This document shows, one piece after another, positions 17,165 to 25,258 of a stretch of DNA of 56,723 nucleotides. Source of the stretch: Armatimonadota bacterium (GTDB lineage: Bacteria > Armatimonadota > UBA10988); NCBI GenBank assembly GCA_016235455.1, contig JACRKZ010000074.1, forward strand, positions 1-56,723, written 5' to 3'. The notes below the pieces were generated by a model. That model ran no database searches and was not told the origin of the DNA. It was given only the letters and a program-made list of their open reading frames with translations. The position numbers and the translations under genes were made by a program. Within the stretch, counting starts at the first letter, position 1. Each line of letters opens with the position of its first letter.

Positions 17165-20100
17165 CTAGGGGGCCTTCGGCCGCTCGGTCACGCGGACGAT
17201 GCCTTCATCGCTGAGGCAGCGCACGTCGGGCCGGTACATGGCGAAGCCGTTGTGTGGCAGCGCCCGGAACAGGCCCGGCGACTCCGCGCGGAGCCGGTAG
17301 CTGATGGTCGTCTTGCCCTGGCTGAGCTGGTCGGCGAAGAAGGTGACCTCCTTGTCGCGCAGCTCGCGGTACAGATACGAGCCGCCCCAAGTGCCGCCAC
17401 TGGTCTGGTCGACCGGTTCACAGCCGGCAGGCTTGGGGTCGCGGAAGGCGACGTAGCTGAAGTCGTTCTCCGCGTCGATGTCGATCTTCACCTCGATCTG
17501 GTCGCCCGAGGCAATGGGCGTACCGTTGGCCAGGGGCTCCAGGCGCGTCTGGCGCTTGTTGTCCTTGTCCGTGTACTCCACCACGCGCGAGTAGCTGCGC
17601 TTGGCCGACATGAGGTTGGAGGCCGCGGTGATCGGGTCTTCCTTGGTGTAGTAGGTCAGCATGGCCGCCACATACGGGCTGCCGCCGCCGGCCGTGGTGA
17701 CCGACACGTCGTTGGCACCCGAGCGCAGCAGCGCCGGGTCGACCTCGATCTCCGCGTTGGTCGATAGGGCGTTCTGGGGCGTGATCTCCAGGCCCTTCAC
17801 GTCCTTGCCATTGACCTGCACGTTCACGCTGTACGTGCCCGTGAGCTCCTTGTGGCCATCGGCATACTCGGCCAGCGCCAGGATGGCCGCCGCCGTGTCC
17901 TTGGTGCTGTACCACTGGTTGCCCGTACGGTTGAGCAGCAGCCACTGCGCGGTCTTGCCCGCCAGTGCGGCGTTGGGCTCCACCTTCTGGCTGGCCAGCA
18001 GCGCGAACGCGGTGGTCTCCACCTGATCCTCGCTCCAGCGCCAACCCCAGCGGTTCTCACCCCAGTGGCAGCCCTGAGCCGTCTCGATGCGGCGGCTCTG
18101 CAGGTTGCGCCAGACCACCTGCGCGCGCTCGTTGTCGCGCCGGCCGGCCAGCGTGAGCACCAGCAGCGCCCGCGTGTAGTCGTTCAGGCCGTCACGCTCT
18201 GCCCAGACGCGCTCGACCGTCTCGGTCAGTGCCTTCTTCTGGTCGGCGCTGGGCGTATGCCCGATGCCTTCCACCTCGGTCAGCACCCACGCCACGTAGG
18301 CCGAACTGTCGTTCTGGCTCTTGAGCAGGTGCAGGTTGCCATAGAGGAAGTCGATGGCGCGCGTATAGCGGTCCTGAGGCACGGTGTAGTCGGCGCGCAA
18401 GGCCTGGCTCAGGCCGTAGGTGACATAGGCGCTCATCCACAGATCGCTGCGCATGCCGCCGAACCAGCCGAAGCCGCCATCGGCGTTCTGCATGCCGCAG
18501 AGCCGGTCCACGCCGGTTTTGACCATGGCCGGCAGCTCATCGAGGCCCTTGCTGTCCCACCACTCGGGCATCTGCGGCGGCTTGACCGCCGCGGGCTTGG
18601 CCGCCACCGTGGCGCCGCCGGTCGCGGGTCGGCCCACGAGGTCGAGCGTGCGCGCCACCATGACGCACGGCAGGAACTTGCTCGTGGTCTGCTCCACGCA
18701 GCCGTACGGGTAGCGGACGAGGTACGGCAGGGCGTCGACCAACGAGTTGATCACCGACGGCTGGATGCTGACCTTGAGCTTGGTGGCGTTGTCGCGGCGC
18801 TCGGCGGGCAGGTTGAGCGCGAAGCTCAGCTTGCCGTCGGTCACCTGGCCCGCGGCGGCGGCGAACTTGTCCGCGCCGTGCGGCAGCACCTCGAAGTCGG
18901 TCTTCACCGCATCGGAATCGGTGGCGCCGCGCAGCGTCGCCGTGATCGTCGCTCGGCCGGGGTTGACCGCGCGCACGATGCGGTCGAGCCGCGCCTGACC
19001 GTTGGGCGGCACGACCAGCGAGCCGGTGGCTTCGCCCTCCAGGCTCAGCCCGGCCACCTGCAGGCTGACCGCCACCTGCTGTTGCCCCGAGGTCTTGTTG
19101 GTGGCGATGATGCTGACGGTGGTCTCGTCGAGCTGGGTGAAGAAGCGCGGGGCCTGCAGACGACAGATCAGGTCCTTGCTGGTCACCACGCGCTCTACCT
19201 GCTGGCCGGCGCGCGTGTCCTTGGTCACAGCGCGCGCGGTGGTGCGCCAGGTGGTCAGGCTGTCAGGGAAGTCCACCTTCACGTCAGCCTGACCCTTGGC
19301 GTTGGTGGTCACCGTGGGCAGCCAGACGATGGTGTCGGGGAAGAAAGAGCGCACGGCCACGGCCGCCTCCGGCCCGGCCTCCGCGCCCGGGGCCGCCTTG
19401 GCGGCATCCGCGGGAGCCGAGGCCATGGCCGCCGGAGAGGGCGGCGGCGCGCCGGCGCGCTGCATCATGGGACGGCCGCCACCCATCCCACCCATGCCGC
19501 CGCCGAAACCGCCAGGCATGCCGAGCGCCACACCTTCGGTGCGTGGTTCGAACTTGTCGTCGTACTCGCCGGCCGGCTCGAACGAGCAGGCGCTGCGGAT
19601 GCCGTTGAAGCGGCGACCGCCATGGAAGTAGGCGCCGATGGGCTGCGCCATCTCCTCCTGGATGGCATAGACGCTGTCGTCGGTGATGCCCAGGCTGACC
19701 TGCGCGGCCACCGGCTTACCGTCCTGGTCGGTGGTGGTCACGGCGAACTGGCCGCTGGTGCGCGGCTTGTACTCCGCCTTGTCGCTCTGCACCTTGACGT
19801 TCACGAAGCGGTCCGTGGGTGGCACTTTGAGCTCCGCGTTGGCGAAGTAGACCTGCTTGGAGCCGACCACGGTGGCGTTGACATAGACGTTCGGCGAGTA
19901 GTTGTCCCTCACCGGCAGTTCCAGCACCAGCGCGTTGCCCTGGTAGCGGATGACCTTGGTCTCATAGATGTGCACCGCGCCGATGGTCAGCAGCACTGCG
20001 CCGTCCTTGACGGGGCTGTTGAGCAGCAGGCGCGCCGTCTGGCCCTTCTGGTACAGGTCCTTCTCGGGCAGCAACTGCAGGTTGGCGTGGTCCCAGTTGT

Positions 20101-22654
20101 TGCCTTTGTAGGCGTCGTTGGCCACCCAGAAGCTGGTCGACGCGGTGACATCGACCTTCTTGTCGAACTTGTCGGGCGCACGGAGCCCGATCTCCCAGTT
20201 GCCGTCCTTGGGCGCGTCGAAGACGAGCTTCTTCTCGCCGGAATCGGGGTCGGTGTCGAGCTTCCTGGTCCACATGAGCTTGTCGCGCTCGGAGTGCGCG
20301 TAGCGCGTGACGCGGCCCGTCTTGGGGTCCTTGAGCTCGGGCAGCCACTTGGTCGACCACAACTCGACGGTCACCGGCGTCGCCACCGGCTGGCTGTCGG
20401 CGTCCTGGGCCTTGGCGGTCAGGGTCACCTTGTCCGTCGGCCGGTAGAGGTGCTGGCCGGTGTTGGCATAGAGGTAGAAGGCTTTCTGCGTGACGGTCAC
20501 GCTGCCCGACGCCTCCACCACGCGGCGGCTGACGTCGGCCACCTCGGCCTCGATCGTGTAGCTGTAGTCGTTGCCGTCCTTGAGCGTGACGAATTCGATG
20601 GTCGCCTTGCCCTTGCCGTCGGTCTTGGCCGTGCCTTCGGTGACGACCTGCTCGCCACCGCGCCAGAAGCGCGGGCGGTCCCACCCGGCATAGAACCAGT
20701 CGAAGGGGTCACGCCACCAGTAGGTCTGGTAGTAGGGACGACGCTTGACCACGTACTTCACTTCGCCGTCGGTCACGGGCGCGCCGAAGTAGTACTGCGC
20801 ATCCACTTCGACCGCCGCGCCACCGCCGGGCCGGACTTCGGCCAGCGGCTTGCCCACGGTCACTTTGAACTCGGGCTTGCGGTACTCCTCAACGCGGAAC
20901 TGGCCGCCGCCGCCCTGGTTGCCCAGCTTGACGCCGATGCCGTAGACACCCAGCGTCGGCTCCTTGTCCAGCGTCAGATCGCCGGTCAGCGAGCCGTACT
21001 CGTCGGTGGTCAGGGTCTTCTTGAGCAGCTCCTTGCCACGGGGGTCATGCACCGTCACCTCGACGCTCTTGCCGGCGAGGTTGGTGAACAGACCCTCTTT
21101 CTCGTTGCGCAGGATGGCCTTGAACTGCACCTTGTTCTCGGGCCGATAGACGGGTCGGTCGGTGTAGACGTAAGCCTTGAGCTCCGTGCCCGGCTCATTC
21201 CACCAGGCATAGAGACCGTCGTCCTGGAAGACATATTGGTCGCGCAGGCGACCGAAGGTCCACAAGCGCCAGTCGCCATTGTCACCCCGCGGGGCGACCT
21301 CGGTCTCCAGCAGGCCGTCGGGGTTGGTCTTGCCGCTCACGGCGTCGCGCAGGCGCATCTCGTTGCCGCCGCGGCGCGGCTGCAGCACCCGCAACTCGAC
21401 CTCGGGCACCGGCTGGCGCGTGGTGCGGTCGGCCACGTAGCTGACCAGCTTGCGCGCCGCATACGACTGCACCAGCACCAGGTTGGAGATGTTGAGCAGC
21501 GCGCTCTGCTTCAGGTCAGGCTTGCCGTCGGCCTGGGCCTCGACCACATAGAGCCCGGGCGCCTTGATGGGCACCTGCTGGGCCGCAATGTGGAACTCGT
21601 ACTTGCCCTGGTCGGCGACGGCCTGTCGCCAGGTGGCGACCTTCTGGCCGGTCTGGCGCAGCTTGTCGCGCTCATTGAGGTACTGGACGGTCAAGTCCTT
21701 GGCCGCGAACAGGTCAACCGAATAGGCGGTGAAGGTGACGCCCTGGAGGTTGCGCGTCTGGAAATGGAAGGGGATCTTTGCGCCCGGCAGATGGGTGCGC
21801 GACAGCATCAGTTCCAGCCGCGGGGCCTCGATCTCGGCGATCTGCTGCTTGGCATCGGCTTCGAGTTCGGACTTGGGAAAGCGGCGGCGCAGTTCCAGGT
21901 AGCGGGTGCGGGCCAGCGGGTAGTTCTCCTGCTCCTGGGCAATCTGGGCCAGCAGGTACCAGGCGCGGTCGGCCACCTTGGTCTCGGCAAACTGGTTGAC
22001 CACCACGAGCAGCGCGGCCTCGGCCTTCTTGCGGTCACCGTAGCGTCCGCGGTAGAGGTCGGCCTGGGCCACTCGGGCGCGGGCCACGTCCTCGACGTCG
22101 GCCTTGGAGGCGATGATCGTCTCGAGGTGGTCCAGGGCCAACGGCTTGGCTCGCTCGTCCCACCATTCGGCATAGAAGGTGGCGGCGGCGAAATGCCACT
22201 CGTTGATCTCGTGGAGTTCCTCGGAGCTGGTCGGCCGCCGGCCGATCAGCGAGCGGTAGTCGCTCAACGCCGTCTCATAGAGGTTGGCGATCTTCTCCCA
22301 GTTGCTCCAGCGGTCGCGTTCGCGCAGCCACGTGGCCTCCAGGATGCGCGCCCGCAGGCCCCACGGGCTGCGGCGATTGGCCTCGGCGAAGGTGTCGAGA
22401 CGCTCGGCCAGGTCCTCGGTGCGGCCGAGCCGGCTCAGCGCATGCAGTTGCTTGTAGCCCGCCTCGGTGACACGGGCATCGTCGGGAGCGGCCTTGGCGA
22501 AGCTCTCGAAACCAGCCGCGGCGCGGTCCCACGTCATTTCGCGGTAGTACTTCTCCGCATCGCGAAACTGCTCGTCCGGCGTGGCTGCCATCATCGGCGC
22601 TGCAACGATCAGCGTCGCGAGGAGGCCCCACCAGGTTGTGCTCTTGCTGCTCAT
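17165..22654 (-). CDS. Thioester-containing alpha-2-macroglobulin family protein
   Basis: 1829 aa exported protease-trapping protein. Signal peptide 1-24 (ends MMAA-T); no lipobox. Residues about 28-280 are helical repeats resembling TPRs (AEKYYREMTWDRAAAGFESF). Many macroglobulin beta domains follow, then a Gly/Met/Pro/Ala-rich segment at about 1042-1102 in the place of a bait region. The thioester motif is C1319-V-E-Q1322 in YPYGCVEQTTS, followed by the alpha-helical thioester domain and a C-terminal beta domain. The thioester is intact, so covalent trapping is plausible. In Enterobacteria a type of this gene pairs with pbpC; no penicillin-binding protein is present here. Next upstream on the same strand is a zinc-ribbon protein separated by a strong hairpin; a serpin lies 1.3 kb further upstream. 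Confidence 0.92.
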   Translation of the reverse strand: MSSKSTTWWGLLATLIVAAPMMAATPDEQFRDAEKYYREMTWDRAAAGFESFAKAAPDDARVTEAGYKQLHALSRLGRTEDLAERLDTFAEANRRSPWGLRARILEATWLRERDRWSNWEKIANLYETALSDYRSLIGRRPTSSEELHEINEWHFAAATFYAEWWDERAKPLALDHLETIIASKADVEDVARARVAQADLYRGRYGDRKKAEAALLVVVNQFAETKVADRAWYLLAQIAQEQENYPLARTRYLELRRRFPKSELEADAKQQIAEIEAPRLELMLSRTHLPGAKIPFHFQTRNLQGVTFTAYSVDLFAAKDLTVQYLNERDKLRQTGQKVATWRQAVADQGKYEFHIAAQQVPIKAPGLYVVEAQADGKPDLKQSALLNISNLVLVQSYAARKLVSYVADRTTRQPVPEVELRVLQPRRGGNEMRLRDAVSGKTNPDGLLETEVAPRGDNGDWRLWTFGRLRDQYVFQDDGLYAWWNEPGTELKAYVYTDRPVYRPENKVQFKAILRNEKEGLFTNLAGKSVEVTVHDPRGKELLKKTLTTDEYGSLTGDLTLDKEPTLGVYGIGVKLGNQGGGGQFRVEEYRKPEFKVTVGKPLAEVRPGGGAAVEVDAQYYFGAPVTDGEVKYVVKRRPYYQTYWWRDPFDWFYAGWDRPRFWRGGEQVVTEGTAKTDGKGKATIEFVTLKDGNDYSYTIEAEVADVSRRVVEASGSVTVTQKAFYLYANTGQHLYRPTDKVTLTAKAQDADSQPVATPVTVELWSTKWLPELKDPKTGRVTRYAHSERDKLMWTRKLDTDPDSGEKKLVFDAPKDGNWEIGLRAPDKFDKKVDVTASTSFWVANDAYKGNNWDHANLQLLPEKDLYQKGQTARLLLNSPVKDGAVLLTIGAVHIYETKVIRYQGNALVLELPVRDNYSPNVYVNATVVGSKQVYFANAELKVPPTDRFVNVKVQSDKAEYKPRTSGQFAVTTTDQDGKPVAAQVSLGITDDSVYAIQEEMAQPIGAYFHGGRRFNGIRSACSFEPAGEYDDKFEPRTEGVALGMPGGFGGGMGGMGGGRPMMQRAGAPPPSPAAMASAPADAAKAAPGAEAGPEAAVAVRSFFPDTIVWLPTVTTNAKGQADVKVDFPDSLTTWRTTARAVTKDTRAGQQVERVVTSKDLICRLQAPRFFTQLDETTVSIIATNKTSGQQQVAVSLQVAGLSLEGEATGSLVVPPNGQARLDRIVRAVNPGRATITATLRGATDSDAVKTDFEVLPHGADKFAAAAGQVTDGKLSFALNLPAERRDNATKLKVSIQPSVINSLVDALPYLVRYPYGCVEQTTSKFLPCVMVARTLDLVGRPATGGATVAAKPAAVKPPQMPEWWDSKGLDELPAMVKTGVDRLCGMQNADGGFGWFGGMRSDLWMSAYVTYGLSQALRADYTVPQDRYTRAIDFLYGNLHLLKSQNDSSAYVAWVLTEVEGIGHTPSADQKKALTETVERVWAERDGLNDYTRALLVLTLAGRRDNERAQVVWRNLQSRRIETAQGCHWGENRWGWRWSEDQVETTAFALLASQKVEPNAALAGKTAQWLLLNRTGNQWYSTKDTAAAILALAEYADGHKELTGTYSVNVQVNGKDVKGLEITPQNALSTNAEIEVDPALLRSGANDVSVTTAGGGSPYVAAMLTYYTKEDPITAASNLMSAKRSYSRVVEYTDKDNKRQTRLEPLANGTPIASGDQIEVKIDIDAENDFSYVAFRDPKPAGCEPVDQTSGGTWGGSYLYRELRDKEVTFFADQLSQGKTTISYRLRAESPGLFRALPHNGFAMYRPDVRCLSDEGIVRVTERPKAP

Positions 22655-22732
22655 GGCCGTTCCTTCGTCCTTCGGGCTGGGTGATTCCGGGGCGGATCCC
22701 CGATCACGTCACGCTGCCCCATACCAACGCCA

Positions 22733-22758
22733 AGCCCGCCGCGTTGACGCGGCGGGCT
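22733..22758 (-). terminator. Strong hairpin between the zinc-ribbon and macroglobulin genes
   Basis: An 11-bp perfect stem (AGCCCGCCGCG / CGCGGCGGGCT) with a TTGA loop on the plus strand lies 36 nt past the stop of the minus-strand gene at 22794. No U-run follows on the minus strand, as often in GC-rich genomes. Confidence 0.55.
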
Positions 22759-22793
22759 GAAAACATCGGAACGCGAGCGGCCGCGGGCTAGGT

Positions 22794-23417
22794 TCAGCCC
22801 TGCTTGGCTCCGCATTCGGCGCAGAACTTGGCGCCCGCCGCGAGCTCGGCGCCACAGGAGCCGCAGGCCGCCTTGGCCGCCAGCGCGCCGCCGCATTCGG
22901 CGCAGAACTTGGCCTTCTGCACGCGCGCATCGCAGTGCGGGCAGCGCACCTGGTCGTCGGTCGAGAGCTTGCCCTTCTCGACCTGCTGCACGGCGCGGGC
23001 CTGGGCCAGTTCGATCTCCCGGCTGCGGGCGGCGACATTGGCCTCGTCCTCCACCGACGGCGCGCAGCCGATACACAGCTGCACCTGCGGGTTGTAGCAC
23101 GAAGCGCAGAAGTAATTGTGGCAGCGTCGGCAGCGGTGGAAGTGCTGCTGCGCCTGCTCCACGGCGACGGCGAAGGCAGCGTCGTGCGCCTTGCGCCAGC
23201 CGGCGTCGCGGGCCCGGTCGGCCAGGTTGCCGGCGCTGCCCAGGATGCCGCCCAACAGCGAGCCGGCCGCGCCGAGCAGGTTCGACGCCGTGGCCACGCT
23301 GTAGCGCTCGTAGGGCGTGCGCCAGGCATCGTGGCAACTCTCGCAGTAGAACTCGAACTGGAACCCGTTGCCATCGCTCTGATCGCCAAAGTTGTCGTGG
23401 AATGCCAAGTCCGCCAT
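22794..23417 (-). CDS. Double zinc-ribbon protein
   Basis: 207 aa, cytoplasmic. The N-terminal part has a CESCH pair, then a Gly/Ala-rich helix, then a treble-clef-like cluster CRRCHNYFCASCYN and CIGC (about residues 96-120). A helical linker leads to two C-terminal zinc ribbons: CPHC with CAEC, and CGSC with CAEC (about 160-205), the common double zinc-ribbon module. ATG 23417 follows GAGAGGAAG; a longer in-frame start at 23477 is not used because it overlaps the promoter and has no site. Such proteins often scaffold membrane or stress complexes, but no partner domain is visible, so the role is unknown. Confidence 0.7.
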   Translation of the reverse strand: MADLAFHDNFGDQSDGNGFQFEFYCESCHDAWRTPYERYSVATASNLLGAAGSLLGGILGSAGNLADRARDAGWRKAHDAAFAVAVEQAQQHFHRCRRCHNYFCASCYNPQVQLCIGCAPSVEDEANVAARSREIELAQARAVQQVEKGKLSTDDQVRCPHCDARVQKAKFCAECGGALAAKAACGSCGAELAAGAKFCAECGAKQG

Positions 23418-23447
23418 AGGTCTTCCTCTCTTGCTTCCGCTAGGATG

Positions 23448-23477
23448 ATTGTAGGCCGCGCCCCGTGTGACCAGCAA
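23448..23477 (-). promoter_or_regulatory. Candidate sigma70-type promoter for the zinc-ribbon gene
   Basis: On the minus strand TTGCTG (23477-23472) and TACAAT (23453-23448) are 18 nt apart and lie about 30 nt before ATG 23417. The -35 abuts the stop of the upstream CYTH gene. Confidence 0.4.
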
Positions 23478-24002
23478 CTAGCACTCGGCGCGAGCCAGCA
23501 GCATGTCGCTGTAGCTGCTCGACAGCAGGTCCGACTCCTCGACGCCCAGGGCGCTCATCAGCGCCTGACACTGGGCCAGGCGCCGTTCCGCGCCCAGGTC
23601 GCCGTGGAGGTCGATGGCCTCCACCTCGACGAACTCGCCGAGGCCTTCGAGCCGATCCAGATGAACTTTGACGTTATCGACGAACCAGATCTGCCGCTCC
23701 TTGACCACTTCCACCAGCACGCCCAGAGCCGCGCTGAGCACCGGCTTGAGGGCCAGGTCGGGCGGCACTGCAGTCATCGTCACCTCGCTATGCTTGGGGC
23801 CGGCCTGGTCAGGTCGGGTGTAGGCGATGAGCGAGCGTTCGATGTTGCCTTCGCGTAGTTTGAGGCGGCCTTGGGTGCAGTGGAAGTAGGTGTCTACCTG
23901 TAGATCACGCCCGACATGTCGGGCGCCCAGATCGCGCAGCACGCGCTCGGCCCGCGCCAGGTTGGGGCAACGTGCCTTGATCTCGGTGATCTGATGGCTC
24001 AA
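23478..24002 (-). CDS. CYTH domain protein (class IV adenylate cyclase-like)
   Basis: 174 aa from TTG 24002, which overlaps the serpin stop (TTGA). CYTH tunnel proteins act on triphosphorylated substrates with Mg2+ (class IV adenylate cyclase, thiamine triphosphatase, inorganic triphosphatase). The signature strand is TEIKAR (6-11), a variant of the ExExK motif keeping E7, K9 and R11. Further conserved elements are VDTYF, GRLKLRE, and the acidic strand FVEVEAIDL. Databases usually label this CyaB-like subgroup class IV adenylate cyclase; the true activity could equally be a triphosphatase. It is the last gene of an overlapping kinase-serpin-CYTH operon, which hints at nucleotide or polyphosphate signalling linked to the kinase. 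Confidence 0.8.
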   Translation of the reverse strand: MSHQITEIKARCPNLARAERVLRDLGARHVGRDLQVDTYFHCTQGRLKLREGNIERSLIAYTRPDQAGPKHSEVTMTAVPPDLALKPVLSAALGVLVEVVKERQIWFVDNVKVHLDRLEGLGEFVEVEAIDLHGDLGAERRLAQCQALMSALGVEESDLLSSSYSDMLLARAEC

Positions 24003-25258
24003 CGCACCACTCCGGCATACAGCGGCATGTTGCCCGCCGCTTGGGCCACGACGAACACAAACGGCTGGTTGGCGGCCACCGCGATGGGTTGCGTGCTCGC
24101 CGGCGGGCGGCCACGGTCGGTGGCCGGCAGCAGTGGCGGCTGCGCGTTGAGGCCGTGCTCGTTGATCCTTAGCGGCGTGACCATCCACATCGGGCCGAGC
24201 CGCAACATGCCTGGCACGGCGCCGCTGACGTCCATGCCGGTGATGCCCATGACTTCGTCCAGCCGGGCCGTGTCCTGCAGGCCGAGCCGTGGGAGACTCA
24301 GGTCGACGTCGGTGAACCGGCCGCGCAGCGTGGCCGCCGCCCAGGTATCGGGACTCAGTTGCGTCAGCAGCTCGCTCAGGCCGGTGCGGCTATCGGGGAT
24401 GAGCAGCGTCAGGCTGACCTCGCCGGCCCCGAGGGGCAGGTCGATGCGCCGCACGCGGTCCAGCTGCGCGAGGCGCGCCACGGTGCGGTGATGCATCATG
24501 GGCAGCAGGCGCGTGGTGCCGTCGGCGCGCGTGAACGGCTCGTCGCGCGTGGCCGACGGCGGGAACGGGTCGGCCCACTCGCCATGCACCAGCGCCGTCG
24601 CCGCGCCGACCATGACTCCGCCCGGCGGGCTCTCGGGGGCGACAACGCGCTCGGCGGCCGTGGCCCACGAGAACCAACGGTCCACCGCGGCGCGGCCCGA
24701 CGGCTGGGTCAGGTCGAGCGCGGTCAGGCGCGCCTTGTAGCGGCCGCGGGCGGTCCGCGCGAAAGCCGGCCGCGCCGGCGGGTCGAGCGGCACCCAGAGG
24801 GCCATCGCGGCGCGGCTGGTGACGTCGCGGCCCGGGCGGAGAAGCATCTCGCGCAGCGCTTCGGCGTTGGCCGTGCAGGACTCGCTGCCGAGCTGGGTCA
24901 GGCCCAGCAGGTCTCGCAGGTGTGCGGCATCGGGCTTGGCCGCGGCGTCATGCAGCAGCGACAACGCCACGGCGGCCGCAGCGGGTGAGATGACGACATC
25001 GCCGCTGCGTTGTCGCGCCAGGTCGCGCAGCAGGCGGAAACCAATGTTGCTCACCGAGCACTGCAACGGCGCCATGCCGTTGGTACTGGTGCTCACCACC
25101 TCGGCCACCGGGCTGGGCGGCACCGGCACCCTCGGCGCGGGGGGCGTAGCGGAACGCTGGCCGCAGGCGCTCAGCGCGCTCCAGGCCAGCAGGGCGACGG
25201 CGAGCCGGCAGCGCCTGGCTACGCGCCCAACCAACCCAAGCTCTTGAGCAGCAGCCAC
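23999..25258 (-). CDS. Serpin family protein, predicted lipoprotein
   Basis: Serine protease inhibitor fold, up to 419 aa. The signal peptide ends with a lipobox-like LSAC followed by G, so it is likely anchored in an envelope membrane. Serpin landmarks are ISPAAAAVALSLLHDAA, the shutter and breach regions, VDLSLPRLGL, and the C-terminal PFVFVVAQAAGNMPLYAGVV. The hinge before the reactive loop reads INEHGLNAQPPLL instead of the small-residue-rich hinge of inhibitory serpins, so loop insertion may be impaired. GTG 25258 overlaps the kinase gene by 40 nt; TTG 25234 would give a tidier 24-residue signal peptide. The gene overlaps CYTH at its end, so the three are translationally linked. Confidence 0.85.
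   Translation of the reverse strand: MAAAQELGLVGRVARRCRLAVALLAWSALSACGQRSATPPAPRVPVPPSPVAEVVSTSTNGMAPLQCSVSNIGFRLLRDLARQRSGDVVISPAAAAVALSLLHDAAAKPDAAHLRDLLGLTQLGSESCTANAEALREMLLRPGRDVTSRAAMALWVPLDPPARPAFARTARGRYKARLTALDLTQPSGRAAVDRWFSWATAAERVVAPESPPGGVMVGAATALVHGEWADPFPPSATRDEPFTRADGTTRLLPMMHHRTVARLAQLDRVRRIDLPLGAGEVSLTLLIPDSRTGLSELLTQLSPDTWAAATLRGRFTDVDLSLPRLGLQDTARLDEVMGITGMDVSGAVPGMLRLGPMWMVTPLRINEHGLNAQPPLLPATDRGRPPASTQPIAVAANQPFVFVVAQAAGNMPLYAGVVR

Noticed and set aside
17852..22684. 1610-codon plus-strand open frame opposite the macroglobulin gene
   Set aside because: Antisense shadow of a GC-rich gene: composition is His/Leu/Val/Gly/Arg-rich without domains, while the minus strand encodes a clear alpha-2-macroglobulin with a thioester.
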